Positions 22,375 to 33,884 of a stretch of DNA of 64,000 bases are shown one piece after another. The translations under genes and the position numbers were made by a program. Under the pieces are notes generated by a model that worked only from the letters and a program-made list of their open reading frames with translations, did not search any database and was not told where the DNA came from. The number at the start of each line of letters is the position of its first letter. Position 1 is the stretch's first letter. The stretch comes from Silene conica. Taxonomy: Eukaryota > Streptophyta > Magnoliopsida > Caryophyllales > Caryophyllaceae. The DNA lies in the NCBI GenBank assembly GCA_029255685.2, contig CM055312.2, forward strand, positions 24,832,203 to 24,896,202, read 5' to 3'.

Positions 22375-24582
22375 GTATGTCTTTAAATTATTTCAGTCCT
22401 TTTTTCGAACATGGTGCTTTGCCACACTTTGGCTCAACCCTGTAGATCTCAAATATAACATAATACCCTTGCTCAATAAGTCCGTACTACTTCCTAATTA
22501 CTTAACTGGTTATGCTCTTATCCTAAAAACTTGTCACGAGCTTATTTTATAATTTCAACATTTGTTCACAACAGTCCATTCCATTCCATACGACGATGTC
22601 CAAATGAGGTAAGATTGTTAATGGTCTACTCGCAGCTCAGGTTTTGTTGGATGGGTTTGTTTTGAATTTCATCCTCCTGCCATTACAGCTGTTTTTGAAC
22701 ACGGATTCATAGGTTTTTAAAGCCCTTGTCTAGGTTTGAAGCCTCAAATTCTACTTGTAGTCTGTTGCTAAATGATTGCTTGCTTCCCGCTCAATGTTTC
22801 TTATAGTAACTAGGACTGCTATCCGTAACAATGATATATTTCATCTGTAGTCTTTCCATATAGGTGGTAGCTAGGTGTTTCTGAGCTAGAAAAATACAAG
22901 TGTTTCTAATCTAATTAAGTGGGTTTTCAGGGTTATATCCCCCTAACCACGTAATCGTTGAATTTTACCATAATTTTTCTGTTGTATTTGGTAGTCGTAC
23001 TACTTCCTAATGACCCTAAGTTTCTGTCCAAGAAATGTTGTGGTAGTGACCTTTTTAGCTCTCTGCTTCGGGACAATTTCGCTTTACAACACAGGCGCCC
23101 GTTGTCCGCTTAAACTCCATGGTACTGGGGTATGATAAATAGAATTTATTTTCCGTATTGCAGTAGTTCCATAGTCTTTTATCTTTGATGAAAGGGTATC
23201 CTTGCAGTAGTTCCATAGTCTTTTTTCTAATTCTATATTATCTTTTAAATTGATAAACTTTGTGTTTTTGATCTCTTAGTTCTTTTTTGCAGACAATGAC
23301 AACATTTATGCTAATTTGCCTCCCAATCCAAGGTCATTGTTTCCTTGTACAGTACTCGCACATTTCTAGCAGGTTGTTTATAACCAATTGCAGTATATGT
23401 TATTTTACTTGTATGACCAAAACGCTTAGAAAGGTCTGCAACCTACCTAAACCACCTTTTCAAATCCCTTAGTTAAGCATATAAAAGTAATCTAGTTTGC
23501 AAAAATAGCCAACACCTGCTTGTATCTTCTTTTCCTAGAAGCAAATGAATACAACTTGATCTTTGGAATGAGTTCATTACTCTGTACATTCTAGAAAATA
23601 ATCTGTTGTTTGTTTGTTTGTTTCAACAGTATAACAACGTTCCCACTTTGCATTGTTGCACACCGGTCCGATGTCAATCAATTTGCACCAGCACTCACGG
23701 ATGGCGGTGTTTGTGTCTTGGAGCTGCTTTAATCTGAACGGCAGTGGTGTTTGTGTGTTCATTTTTCCAGACATAAAGTGGGTGGATTGATAGTCCACTG
23801 TTTATAGTCTCTTAGGTTGATTTTTTTTAGTAAACATACATGTTTGTTTAATATGTAATGTTGATTAATCTATTAACTAAGATATGTATGTAATTATTTT
23901 ATACATTTGGTCTTATAATTTTTGAATATCGACATTTGATTAGCCAGAGATGATATGCAAGGTTTTTGGTAGTTGGTCGCATTCCTGTGTATCTATCGCT
24001 TGTTTATTTCGATATTTGGATTATCAAATTTATAGGACGTTGCTGAAATTTTGGTAGCAATATTTTTTTTATAAAAAAAATACCTATCTATGATGGCGGT
24101 TCTCATGTTAGAAATGCCACTGTAGGTTTGCCTATAATGACGGTTCTTTAACCATAACCGACGTTATCCCAACCTTTTGCAACGGTTCTATGTATACAAC
24201 CGACGTTATAGAGAACACTTAATGGCGGGTTGTGGTACACAAATATTTTTGAAATACCTATGCCGACGGTTTTCAAACAATAACCGCCACTCTAGATGAG
24301 TTATAATGGTGGTTCTTGTCTAACAACCGTCGTTGTATATAGTTCTATAACGACAGTTTTATATAACAACCGCCACAATAAGAGAGTTATAGCGACAGTT
24401 GTAAAAACTCTATACGACGGTTGTAAACTTTATACGACGCCGCGATATACGACGCACCCTAAACCTCTTAAAACCGCCACAAAAGATCATTTATGACCGC
24501 CACCGTAGGGGTGTTTTCTACTAGTGTAAGAAAAGTAGAACTATAGATTAGTTCATAGACTTGGATGATGTTGTATTGATGC

Positions 24583-24701
24583 GTATTAAGTTATGCCTTA
24601 AGCTGGCCTCTGAACTTAATACGTGAGCTGTTTGCCATATATGGGGATATGCCTTAAGCTGGTCTCTGAGCCATATATATGTATGTTTGTCGTGTCTGGG
24701 A
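24583..24701 (+). repeat. Constant-loop hairpin array (class B), chromovirus 5' LTR, left part
   Basis: Two complete units plus the left arm of a third. Unit 1: GTATTAAGTT (24583-24592), loop ATGCCTTAAGCTGGCCTCTG (24593-24612), AACTTAATAC (24613-24622), a perfect 10-bp stem. Unit 2 has the stem CATATATGG/CCATATATATG. The array is then split by the Gypsy element inserted at 24702 and resumes at 32825. Confidence 0.9.
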
Positions 24702-26262
24702 TGATGCGTGTCTATTTTATGATGTTTTTCATCTATTTTTACACGCATTTGGTCGTTCATTTACTATGTTTTAGCCTTTATTTCCCAACAATCGTGTACT
24801 TTCGTATTTTTATGCACTTTTGCAGATTTATGCGGAAAAGAGGCGATTTAGCACCAAATTCATGTTCTCGAGTCTTTTGCATAATTAAGGAACAATGGAA
24901 AGTCAACTGGAATCTTTATTTAAGTACCAAAAGTCAAAGCTAGAAGAAAACCGAAGACTTTCTATACGGGAGCGGTCGACCGACCAACCAAACGGGTCGG
25001 CCGACCAGGCCTAATTTCTATAAAGTCCAAATCTTGAAGAAAAGCCCAAGAATTCAATTAAGTCCGTAAAAGAGGTCGATTGACCCAGCAAAGTGGTCGA
25101 CCGACCTCAGCGAAGCCCAGGAACGCTTTTTCGGCAAGTAATTAGAAGTAGGAGTCTTTTAGGAAACTCTAATCTTTGCCCTATATAAACTAATCTTGTG
25201 ATTAGGGTTTTGCATTCAATAATTCATATTCATTCAGTTTTGATAGATTCAATCATTCAATTTATATTCAGTTCTTTAGTTTATTTGTAATATTTGAATA
25301 ATTCTCAAGCATTCATCAATAAAGTTTGTTCCTTTCTGCCTTAATCCCAATTCTGGTAATTACTCTTTTAATCTAGCTTTATTATTGTTCTTATTATTAT
25401 TACATTCATTTAACTCAGAATCTCAAGCTTTGTTAATTCTTGCATGCTTAGATTATTAATTACTATGTTTACCATGTTTATTCCTGTTTTTATAATCGTC
25501 TTAATAACCATGAGTAGCTAAATTTCATATGTTAGGATGTAGGGGATGAATATGCGTAGGTAGTAGAAATTCCGAGACCGACTTGTAGCAGAGCCGCGGT
25601 CGGCCAACTCAAATAGTGGGTCGGTCGACCGAGGCTGTGGTCGGACGACTGGAATAGCTGGTCGATCGACCACCCGCGCATGAATCCTGTTTCGTCTTTT
25701 TCTTGTTGACTATAATATCCTACAATGAGACTGAAAGGAGACTTGTAGGACGTTAGTAATGACCTACCCAAGATTGAGAGATACGGGAAGGGCATTGGTT
25801 TACACCTTAAGACGGCTAGGTTACTGAAGACTGAAAGGTATGTGACCTAGGATTTAGGAATCACCCTTATTGTTGACAGCAATAATTGTGAGACCTAGGA
25901 ACTAATAGCATAGGCCGAAAGGAGCTATTAGGTACCATAGACCGAAAGGATATGTTACACCCCTTACGCGACTGCAATACATGTTGACCTTAGGATTAAT
26001 ATCACCTTAGCTATTTATTACCCAAACATCCTAGCATCCCTTTTTATTATATTTTATTCTCATCTTTTATTATCTGTTTATTTTAATCTTCGCCTTAGAT
26101 ATAGTAATCAACCAATCAAACCCCCAAATTTGTTACCTTTAAACATTAACATTCAACAATAAACATTCCCCACCTCCTTGTGGTTCGACCCTGACTTTCA
26201 CTATCTATTGTTAAAGTTAGGAATTATAAATTTATCTTTGGTACCCTCAACGACGGGCATCA
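24702..26262 (+). repeat. 5' LTR of the non-autonomous Gypsy element
   Basis: U3 carries GGTCGACCGACC-type palindromes (near 24975, 25000, 25076 and 25105) upstream of the TATA box CTATATAAAC (25181-25190). Further copies lie in the transcribed part (25598-25672). The TATA position puts U3 at about 0.5 kb and R/U5 at about 1.05 kb. Confidence 0.9.
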
Positions 26263-26384
26263 AATTTTGGCGCCGTTGCCTGGGAGGTGACGCCAGTGTT
26301 TATTGTTTTTGTTTTTGTTTCTCTTTGTTTAAGGAACTTTTTGTTCCTTAAACCTTCTCACCATTTTCTTGTAGTTTCCATCTT

Positions 26385-29261
26385 ATGCGCAGGTCAGTTC
26401 AAGGAGAACTCCTACCACTTGACCACGAGCTTGAGAGGACTCTTAGAGAAAGGAGAAAGCAACTTCTAGCAAATCAGGAAGGAGGTTCACCATCTTCCTT
26501 GTTTCAAGAAGACCTTTTCGAACAACCATCATTACCATCTTCACCAAAAACACCACCTTCACAACCAAATTCACCCAACAATCCACTTTCACCAAGAACA
26601 CCACCTTTTGCCTACTTTCCAGTTTTCCCTAGAGAAGAAGAAAACATGACAGAGGAAGCTACTATTGCCAGTCACTCCATGCCTCAGGCAAAGGACCTAT
26701 ACAAAGGGTTCACTTTACCTGCAGGTATTGGGAAGCCATTCGAGGCCAAGCCTGCCTATATTACTATGGTTGAAAGAAACCAATTTGGAGGCTCGGCCAA
26801 TGAGGATGCTGCAAAGCATATTGAAATCCTCACAGATTACATATGCTCTATTGCACCCCCAGAAGGAGTGACGCAGGACCAGATTAAGCAGACCATGTTT
26901 ATCTTCTCTCTTAGGGACACTGCGAGAGAGTGGTATAGAGATTTAGACCGCACTGCTGCGGGAGTCACATATTGGAATACCTTAGCCTTAGCATTCTACA
27001 GGAAATACTATTCTGCATCAAAGACTAATGCTTTAAGAGCACAGATTACAAATTTCAAGCAAGGCCCCAATGAGGACTTTAGCGAGGCGTGGGACAGGTT
27101 CAAGAGACTTGTTCGATCCAGACCACATCACGGATTCGAACAATGGTTTCTTTGCAACCAGTTCTACAATGGCCTCTATGATGACAACAGGGCTTATTTA
27201 GATGCTGCAGCTAATGGGAGATTCCAAGATAATTCAGGAGAGACTAAGGGTCTCAAATTGATAGAAGATGTTGCTGTGCACCGCGCTGAGCATGGTACTT
27301 CCAGAGGAAATCAAAGGAAGTCCGAATACAACCTATCAGCAATTGAGGCCTTAACAGCCAAATTGGACAAATTAGAGGCTGGAGGGAAATTCGATCTAGG
27401 AAGTGGAAGCAAGGGAGGAATTTATCAAGTAAATGCCGTTCAGGACGGACCCTTCGCTTGTGAGAGGTGCGGTGGAGAAGGGCACGTGTCAAAATTCTGT
27501 ACTTCATCCAATGAAACATGTGCCGCTTTTCAACACTATCGTGGGAACAATTTCTATGACCCAAATAATAATAACGTCCATCCCAACCTGAGGTGGACAA
27601 GCCAGAATGTTCTAAACCCACAACATATGCAACCTCAGCAAAATTCCACATATATCCCCCCACATAAGCAAGGTTTCCAAAAACCACCCTTCAACCCTCA
27701 ACCACCTTCAAATCCACCACCCAACACAGACACTCTTATCCAAAATCTTATTGGGTTGGTTCAGAAGGAGTCTCAGGCTAGAGAGGCAGGGATGAAGATG
27801 TTAGAATCTCAGATTGCTCAAATCGCGGGCAAGAATGATACTAGGGCTCCGGGTCAACTTCCGAACAAGCCGGACCAGAAAAAAGAGACTCTGAACGTCA
27901 TATCCCTACGAAGTGGAGCTAAAGTGAGGAGCGAGAAAGAAAAACAGCCGAGTAGCATTGAAGACGGTCGACCGACTGAAGATCCAGGTCGACCGACCAC
28001 AGAGCAGAATCCGAAAAATTCCGCTGAACAGGAGAGTGGTCGACCGACCGAAGAAGATGGTCGACCGACCACCGAGGCAGAACCAGAAGCCCCTTTTCGT
28101 CCAGAATTGCCAAATAACTTAAGGGATTTTCTTTTCCGGGATGACAAGACCCCTAGGTTTCTGAAAAGGGCTGCAAATACTGAGTCCTCAGCCGCTCCTT
28201 TCCCAAAAAGACTTATACCTTCGAAGGATCAGGTATCTTTTGACAAATTTAAGGATGTGATTCGTTCATTAAATGTTCAAGTCCCTTTTCTAGAATTAGT
28301 TCAACAAGTTCCTTCTTATCTTAAATTTATGAGACAACTTTTGTCAAGGAAAAGGTCTCTAGAAAAGGTTGAGTCGGTGGCCCTCACTGAAGAGTCATCT
28401 AGCTTTTTATCACATGTCATTGCCCCTCACAAATTAGAGGACCCTGGTAGTTTTTCTTTCCCCTGCAATATAGGAACCTTCCCAGTTAAGAAGGCTTTAT
28501 GCGACTTAGGTGCCAGTATAAGTGTCATGCCCCTAAGCGTTGCCTTAAAATTAGGAATGACCGAATTTGCAGTGACCAGTATGACAGTCCAGATGGCAGA
28601 TCGTACATCTATGGAACCTATAGGGGTGTTGGAAAACATCCCTGTGCGTATTGACATGTTTTTCTTCCCAGTTGACTTCGTAGTTTTGGACATCCCAGAG
28701 ATTGCCCATATACCTATTATACTAGGAAGACCTTTTCTCGACGCTGCAGGTGCCATTATAGATGTAGGCACTGGGACTTTGACCTTCAAAGTAGGGAAGC
28801 ATTCTATTATATATGGCCTATCTTATAGGAAGAAGGATGTTATGACCCCCATCACTTATAATGCTATCACTTCTGAAAAGAAGTATGAGGTCATCACTAC
28901 TTCTCCTACTTTATTACATATTCCTGCATTTGTTTTTACACCTCCGCCCCAGATTGGGAGCAATATGGAGGACACTTTTACTGTGGCTAATGCAGGAATT
29001 GGTTTGGGGAAACCCAAAGTAAAGGAAGTCATAGTCCAGAGAGGCGGAATGGGATGTCTAAGCTATAAAGAAGATGAAGACCCGGATGTCGTGGATCGGG
29101 AAGAGAAGAAGAAAAGGAGGCAAGCTCAAAAGGAGAGAACGTCGCATATGCTTTGCGACGGCGGAAAGAAGATGTGTTTTGCTACTCAAGCAAACACCGT
29201 GGAGACTACGGCGTATCGTCAAAAGCCGTGGTCGGACATCTTCCGCATCTTTAGCGGATAG
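26385..29261 (+). CDS. Gag-protease polyprotein of the non-autonomous Gypsy element
   Basis: A 958-residue frame without a visible break. Order of parts: an N-terminal stretch (LLPLDHELERTLRERR) common in Athila/Tat Gag; the retrotransposon Gag core at about 120-290 (YICSIAPPEGVTQDQIK, then FSLRDTAREWYRDL); a zinc-knuckle-like segment near 360 (CERCGGEGHVSKFC); a proline-rich linker; a GRPT repeat region at about 525-565; and an aspartic protease-like domain at about 670-800 (CDLGASISVMPLSVALKLG, then IILGRPFL). The protease has DLGAS where many have DTGAS, as is usual in this lineage. In the family, Gag forms the particle and the protease matures it; RT and integrase would have to come from a full element elsewhere. 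Confidence 0.88.
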   Translation: MRRSVQGELLPLDHELERTLRERRKQLLANQEGGSPSSLFQEDLFEQPSLPSSPKTPPSQPNSPNNPLSPRTPPFAYFPVFPREEENMTEEATIASHSMPQAKDLYKGFTLPAGIGKPFEAKPAYITMVERNQFGGSANEDAAKHIEILTDYICSIAPPEGVTQDQIKQTMFIFSLRDTAREWYRDLDRTAAGVTYWNTLALAFYRKYYSASKTNALRAQITNFKQGPNEDFSEAWDRFKRLVRSRPHHGFEQWFLCNQFYNGLYDDNRAYLDAAANGRFQDNSGETKGLKLIEDVAVHRAEHGTSRGNQRKSEYNLSAIEALTAKLDKLEAGGKFDLGSGSKGGIYQVNAVQDGPFACERCGGEGHVSKFCTSSNETCAAFQHYRGNNFYDPNNNNVHPNLRWTSQNVLNPQHMQPQQNSTYIPPHKQGFQKPPFNPQPPSNPPPNTDTLIQNLIGLVQKESQAREAGMKMLESQIAQIAGKNDTRAPGQLPNKPDQKKETLNVISLRSGAKVRSEKEKQPSSIEDGRPTEDPGRPTTEQNPKNSAEQESGRPTEEDGRPTTEAEPEAPFRPELPNNLRDFLFRDDKTPRFLKRAANTESSAAPFPKRLIPSKDQVSFDKFKDVIRSLNVQVPFLELVQQVPSYLKFMRQLLSRKRSLEKVESVALTEESSSFLSHVIAPHKLEDPGSFSFPCNIGTFPVKKALCDLGASISVMPLSVALKLGMTEFAVTSMTVQMADRTSMEPIGVLENIPVRIDMFFFPVDFVVLDIPEIAHIPIILGRPFLDAAGAIIDVGTGTLTFKVGKHSIIYGLSYRKKDVMTPITYNAITSEKKYEVITTSPTLLHIPAFVFTPPPQIGSNMEDTFTVANAGIGLGKPKVKEVIVQRGGMGCLSYKEDEDPDVVDREEKKKRRQAQKERTSHMLCDGGKKMCFATQANTVETTAYRQKPWSDIFRIFSG

Positions 29262-31263
29262 TTGTTTCTAGTTTCAGTTTTAAGACAATTTATTTTCGCT
29301 GGGTGAGACTTTTTAATTTGGTTTGCTCGTAGTTTTAGAACTTTTTGCTTGCGTAGTTAAGACTTTAAGACTTGTTTCTGGAATCTCGCGCATTTGCGGG
29401 CGCATATATTTTTCTTGCTTTTTCAGGCTTTTACGAAGAAACGGAGACCGCTGGGATACAGCGGGTCGACCGACCAGATACATCAGTCGGTCGACCCAGT
29501 CACTGTATTACCAAGATTCCTGTAGTCTGCAGGAAGGTCGGTCGACCTACTATATAGGTCGGTCGACCTGCCTGTCCGTTGCAGTCAGTTCGTTTCTTCC
29601 TCGGAGTTCGTGCAACCGTTCTTTGGTACTTGAGTGGCACTGCTGGCCACCAAAACCTCACAGCTTACGCTGGTTTGGGGAGGTTTTTCTCATACGTCTA
29701 TTAATCCAGTGAGTTCTTTCCAGTTTTTCCTTAAATTTTATTTATTCGCATCTTTCTTTTAATTTTGTGAAATCTTTACTTAGGCTAATGCACAATGGGG
29801 ACATTGTGCGGGTTGGTTTGGGGAATGGTTTCGTGTCACATGCATTGCATTCTGTCACACGTTTATTGCATTTCTGTCTTGCATTGTTCTTTTCTTTATT
29901 CTCTTTATATATACAAAAATCCAAAAAAAGTTTAAAAAATTCCAAAATTCCAAAAAAATGCACGTTTATTTTAGCATATAGGTCGAGTCAGAACGAGAGT
30001 ATTTCAAGGATGATTTTGCTATCTTACATGTTTATGCCTTTACCTTGCCTTGTCAACTTGTTTTAGTAAGAGTCTTTTGCATATCTACGAGTTTTTGTCA
30101 ATTTGTATATCTTGAGACTTGACTTATACCTTGGCAACCTACTATACATTCTAAGTTTTAGAGCTTATTTCCTGGTTTCATTTTTAAACCAGTTGTCTAG
30201 GATGTGAGTAGTACTCCCCTTGGAACATGTTACATCAATATGCATAAACATGAACTTGAATTGCTATATACTTGTTTCACTTTCTCGTTTTGTGAGTCTT
30301 GATGCGTGCTTTTTGGGATCCCTTTTCTCATATTTACCCATAAGCTTCACATAGCCAAAATTGCCTTTTTATCCCCCAAAAACTACATCCCATACTTAGC
30401 CTACCCTTCCAAGCTAGTATTTGTAGTCCTTGGTCTATCTTGAGGTATCTTGGTTTGTAAGCTATCTTAAGCACGAAGAGAAAAGAAAAGGAAGCAAGAA
30501 AGAAAAGAAAAAGAACAGAAAAAAATTCAGAAAAGAAAGAAAGAAAAACGAAAAAAGTCAAAAACGTACAAAAGTCAGTCGACCGACCGCCTCTACAGGT
30601 CGGTCGACCAACTGACAACATCAGAATGAAAAATTTCGTTCCAAGTTCCTTTTTCTTTTATTTGTTATCACTCCCATACCTCATTCAAAATATTTGGGAG
30701 TCCTTTCTTATATTCAATGTGAGAGTTGTGCTACAAAGAGCACTTTCTTAATATCAAAAGTTGTGAATTATGTTGTTAGGAAACGGTTTTACTAGCTTGG
30801 GTACTAACCCCACATATCCAAAAACATCTTAACCACCTTTTACCTTTTACCTCACATATCTTTCATTACCTCGATTGCATGTATTCAAGTCACTTAATGG
30901 GATTGTTATACAAAGTTGTAGAATTCTTGTTCATGTTAGATTGCAGGCATGTTTTCATGGGTCGCAGTTCGATGAGTGTCATGACAATATACTTCTTTCT
31001 ATCCTTTACATATATTCACCCTTTGCTTCATGAGTGTCTCGAGCATACCGCGAGAGTCCATGGTATAAAGTCTCTATAGTCTCTAGTTTTGCAAGTTTGA
31101 CAACACCATAACTCGTTTGCATGATTTGAATACTTTCTCATTTTGTACTTGGCATTGGTATAGGCTTACATGTAAATTTCGCTCTGAGATTGAAATCGTT
31201 CCATTAGTTAAGATCGAGTCTATTTCTTGCTTGAGGGCAAGCAAGGGTTTGGTTTGGGGAATT
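29262..31263 (+). other. Non-coding tail of the non-autonomous Gypsy element
   Basis: Holds paired palindromes facing each other: GGGTCGACCGACC with GGTCGGTCGACCC (29462-29499), GGTCGGTCGACC twice around TACTATATA (29537-29570), and GTCGACCGACC with GGTCGGTCGACC (30577-30609). An internal purine tract copy (GGTTGGTTTGGGGAATGG) ends near 29829. The hairpin CTTGCTTGAGGGCAAGCAAG (31226-31245) and the purine tract GGTTTGGGGAATT precede the 3' LTR. Confidence 0.7.
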
Positions 31264-32824
31264 TGATGTGTGTCTATTTTATGATGTTTTTCATCTATTT
31301 TTACACGCATTTGGTCGCTCATTTACTATGTTTTAGCCTTTATTTCCCAACAATCGTGTACTTTCGTATTTTTATGCACTTTTGCAAATTTATGTGGAAA
31401 AGAGGCGATTTAGCACCAAATTCATGTTCTCGAGTCTTTTGCATAATTAAGGAACAATGGAAAGTCAACTGCAATCTTTATTTAAGTACCAAAACTCAAA
31501 GCTAGAAGAAAACCGAAGACTTTCTATACGGGAGCGGTCGACCGACCAACCAAACGGGTCGGCCGACCAGGCCTAATTTCTATAAAGTCCAAATCTTGAA
31601 GAAAAGCCCAAGAATTCAATTAAGTCCGTAAAAGAGGTCGACCGACCCACCAAAGTGGTCGACCGACCTCAGCGAAGCCCAGGAACGCTTTTTCGGCAAG
31701 TAATTAGAAGTAGGAGTCTTTTAGGAAACTCTAATCTTTGCCCTATATAAACTAATCTTGTGATTAGGGTTTTGCATTCAATAATTCATATTCCTTCAGT
31801 TTTGATAGATTCAATCATTCAGTTTATATTCAGTTCTTTAGTTTATTTGTAATCTTTGAATAATTCTTAAGCATTCATCAATAAAGTTTGTTCCTTTCTG
31901 CCTTAATCCCAATTCTGGTAATTACTCTTTTAATCTAGCTTTATTATTGTTCTTATTAATATTACATTCGTTTAAGTCAGAATCTCAAGCTTTGTTAATT
32001 CTTGCATGCTTAGATTATTAATTACTATGTTTACCATGTTTATTCCCGTTTTTATAATCGTCTTAATAACCATGAGTAGCTAAATTTCATATGTTAGGAT
32101 GTAGGGGATGAATATGCGTAGGTAGTAGAAATTCCGAGACCGACTTGTAGCAGAGTCGCGGTCGGCCGACTCAAATAGTGTGTCGGTCGACCGAGGCTGT
32201 GGTCGGCCGACTGGAATAGCTGGTCGGTCGACCACCCGCACATGAATCATGTTTCGTCTTTTTCTTGTTGACTATAATATCCTACAATGAGACTGAAAGG
32301 AGACTTGTAGGACGTTAGTAATGACCTACCCAAGATTGAGAGATACGGGAAGGGCATTGGTTTACACCTTAAGACGGCTAGGTTACTTAAGACTGAAAGG
32401 TATGTGACCTAGGATTTAGGAATCACCCTTATTGTTGACACCAATAATTGTGAGACCTAGGAACTAATAGCATAGGCCGAAAGGAGCTATTAGGAACCAT
32501 AGACCGAAAGGATATGTTACACCCCATACGCGACTGCAATACATGTTGACCTTAGGATTAATATCATCTTAGCTATTTATTACCCAAATATCCTAGCATC
32601 CCTTTTTATTATATTTTATTCTCATCTTTTATTATCTTTTTATTTTAATCTTCGCCTTAGATATAGTAATCAACCAATCAAACCCCCAAATTTGTTACCT
32701 TTAAACATTAACATTCAACAATAAACATTCCCCACCTCCTTGTGGTTCGACCCTGACTTTCACTATCTATTGTTAAAGTTAGGAATTATAAATTTATCTT
32801 TGGTACCCTCAACGACGGGAATCA
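31264..32824 (+). repeat. 3' LTR of the non-autonomous Gypsy element
   Basis: The same 1561-bp length as the 5' copy with about 30 substitutions. TATA box at 31743-31752. It is followed directly by the target duplication TGGGA and the resumed chromovirus LTR. Confidence 0.92.
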
Positions 32825-33270
32825 TGGGACATGCCTTAAGCTGGCCTCTGAGTCCAGACATGTTTGTGGTGATCGCGTTGGAACATACCTTAAGTTGGCC
32901 TCTGAGTCTGACGAGTAGAGCAGCTGCACAACGGGGCATTTAGGTCGTAGCACCTCACCCGGAGTGCAGATGTTTGATGCTAGAACATGCCTTAAGCTGG
33001 CCTCTGAGTTTAGTATCTTGTGATGTGGTGAAGGGACATGCCTTAAGCTGGCCTCCGAGTCCTTTACTTTTGGATGCTAGTCTATGCCTTAAGTTGGCCG
33101 CTGAGTCTAGTGTTTTGTTGATTGGCGGGTCTATGCCTTAAGTTTGCCTCTGAGTCCTTGCTTGCTGAATGTTTTGGTGTTTAGGTTATGTCTTAAGTTT
33201 ATCGCTGAACCTTTACACTTGCTGAATGATTAGTATGTAGGTTATGTCTTAAGCTGACCGCTGAACCTTA
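32825..33270 (+). repeat. Constant-loop hairpin array (class B), chromovirus 5' LTR, right part
   Basis: About eight further units of the array that starts at 24583, each with a loop close to ATGCCTTAAGCTGGCCTCTG. Examples of arms are GAAGGGAC/GTCCTTTAC and GCTAGTCT/AGTCTAGT. The last two units have a variant loop, ATGTCTTAAG, with GGTT/AACC stem bases. Confidence 0.85.
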
Positions 33271-33717
33271 TAGCTGCCGAGTTTTATCTGCTTGCCTGGA
33301 GTTGGTATTGTGGCAGATATAGATGTTGATGTTAATGCTTGACTTTGTTATTGTTCATCCAAGGCATTGGATGACTCTTTTATCGGTTTCATAAATAGTT
33401 AGACTGAAAGACCCCCCGACTGGGTAACCAGTAGGGAAACCGGCTCTCCTTCCTAACGGTTTATGAAGTTGGTTGAGAGCCGTGCATTAGAGTTTGCATG
33501 ATAGTTTGAGAACAGTTGATGAGATAATTATACTTCAAATGTTCATATATATTGGAGTATTCTGTATTGCTTTACTTGTTACGTGTTGTTACAAAAGGTT
33601 TCAGTTTCCGTTTCAGTTTAATTCTTCTCGCATGTTGTTTACTTTAAAAGTTTTAATTCCGCTGCATTTTTAGTACTTTTGTATGTTTATATTTCCGCTT
33701 TCGCGAGGGGTTTTACA

Positions 33718-33884
33718 GTTGGTATCAGAGCATTATTGCTCCCGACGCACTCATGTGACCCCCAACCTTAACTTGACCAAATAAACATATAATGAATGAG
33801 AGATGGGGTAGATCTAAGGATTTATTTTGTAGTCTATTTGTAAATGCTAATTGCTATGCTAATACTTGTTTTCTCTTTTGAAGG
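33718..33884 (+). other. Primer-binding site and leader of the chromovirus
   Basis: GTTGGTATCAGAGC directly after the LTR end is complementary to the 3' end of methionine tRNA, the usual primer of chromoviruses. A short leader runs to the gag ATG at 33885. Confidence 0.9.

Larger units (their letters stand above)
20381..24526 (+). mobile_element. CACTA (En/Spm-type) transposon, non-autonomous
   Basis: A 4146-bp element from CACTAGTAGAAAA to TTTTCTACTAGTG, flanked by the 3-bp duplication TAA (20378-20380 and 24527-24529). The empty site survives in the 3' LTR of its host element (GAAGTTAAGAAAAG near 40015-40028). Both ends carry subterminal repeats of the type GGCGGTT ... AACCGCC (20400-20700 and 24090-24510), many forming short hairpins. 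No TNP2 or Ptta transposase motif is visible, so it probably moved by a related element's enzyme. It contains several exon-like segments of unknown origin (21357-21950 minus; 22177-22374 plus). Confidence 0.9.
24702..32824 (+). mobile_element. Non-autonomous Ty3/Gypsy element (Athila/Tat-like) with gag and protease only
   Basis: Two LTRs of equal length (1561 bp: 24702-26262 and 31264-32824) start TGATG and end ATCA. A 5-bp duplication TGGGA flanks it (24697-24701 and 32825-32829). The empty site GTGTCTGGGACATGCC is preserved at 40188-40203. The primer site after the 5' LTR (TTTTGGCGCCGTTGCC, from 26265) matches the tRNA-Asp type used by Athila/Tat elements. A single long gag-protease frame lies inside (26385-29261), then a 2-kb non-coding tail, and a purine tract before the 3' LTR. 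No RT, RNase H or integrase region is seen. It looks whole for a non-autonomous element. LTRs differ at about 30 positions (2%), roughly 0.8 My at 1.3e-8 per site per year. Confidence 0.92.

Noticed and set aside
23577-23798. 73-codon minus-strand frame in the CACTA element
   Set aside because: No motif, no splice support, and repeated GTTTGTTTGTTT explains part of it.
27253-27687. Long minus-strand frames opposite the gag-protease and pol regions (also 35427-36137)
   Set aside because: Shadows of the coding strand with no conserved motif.
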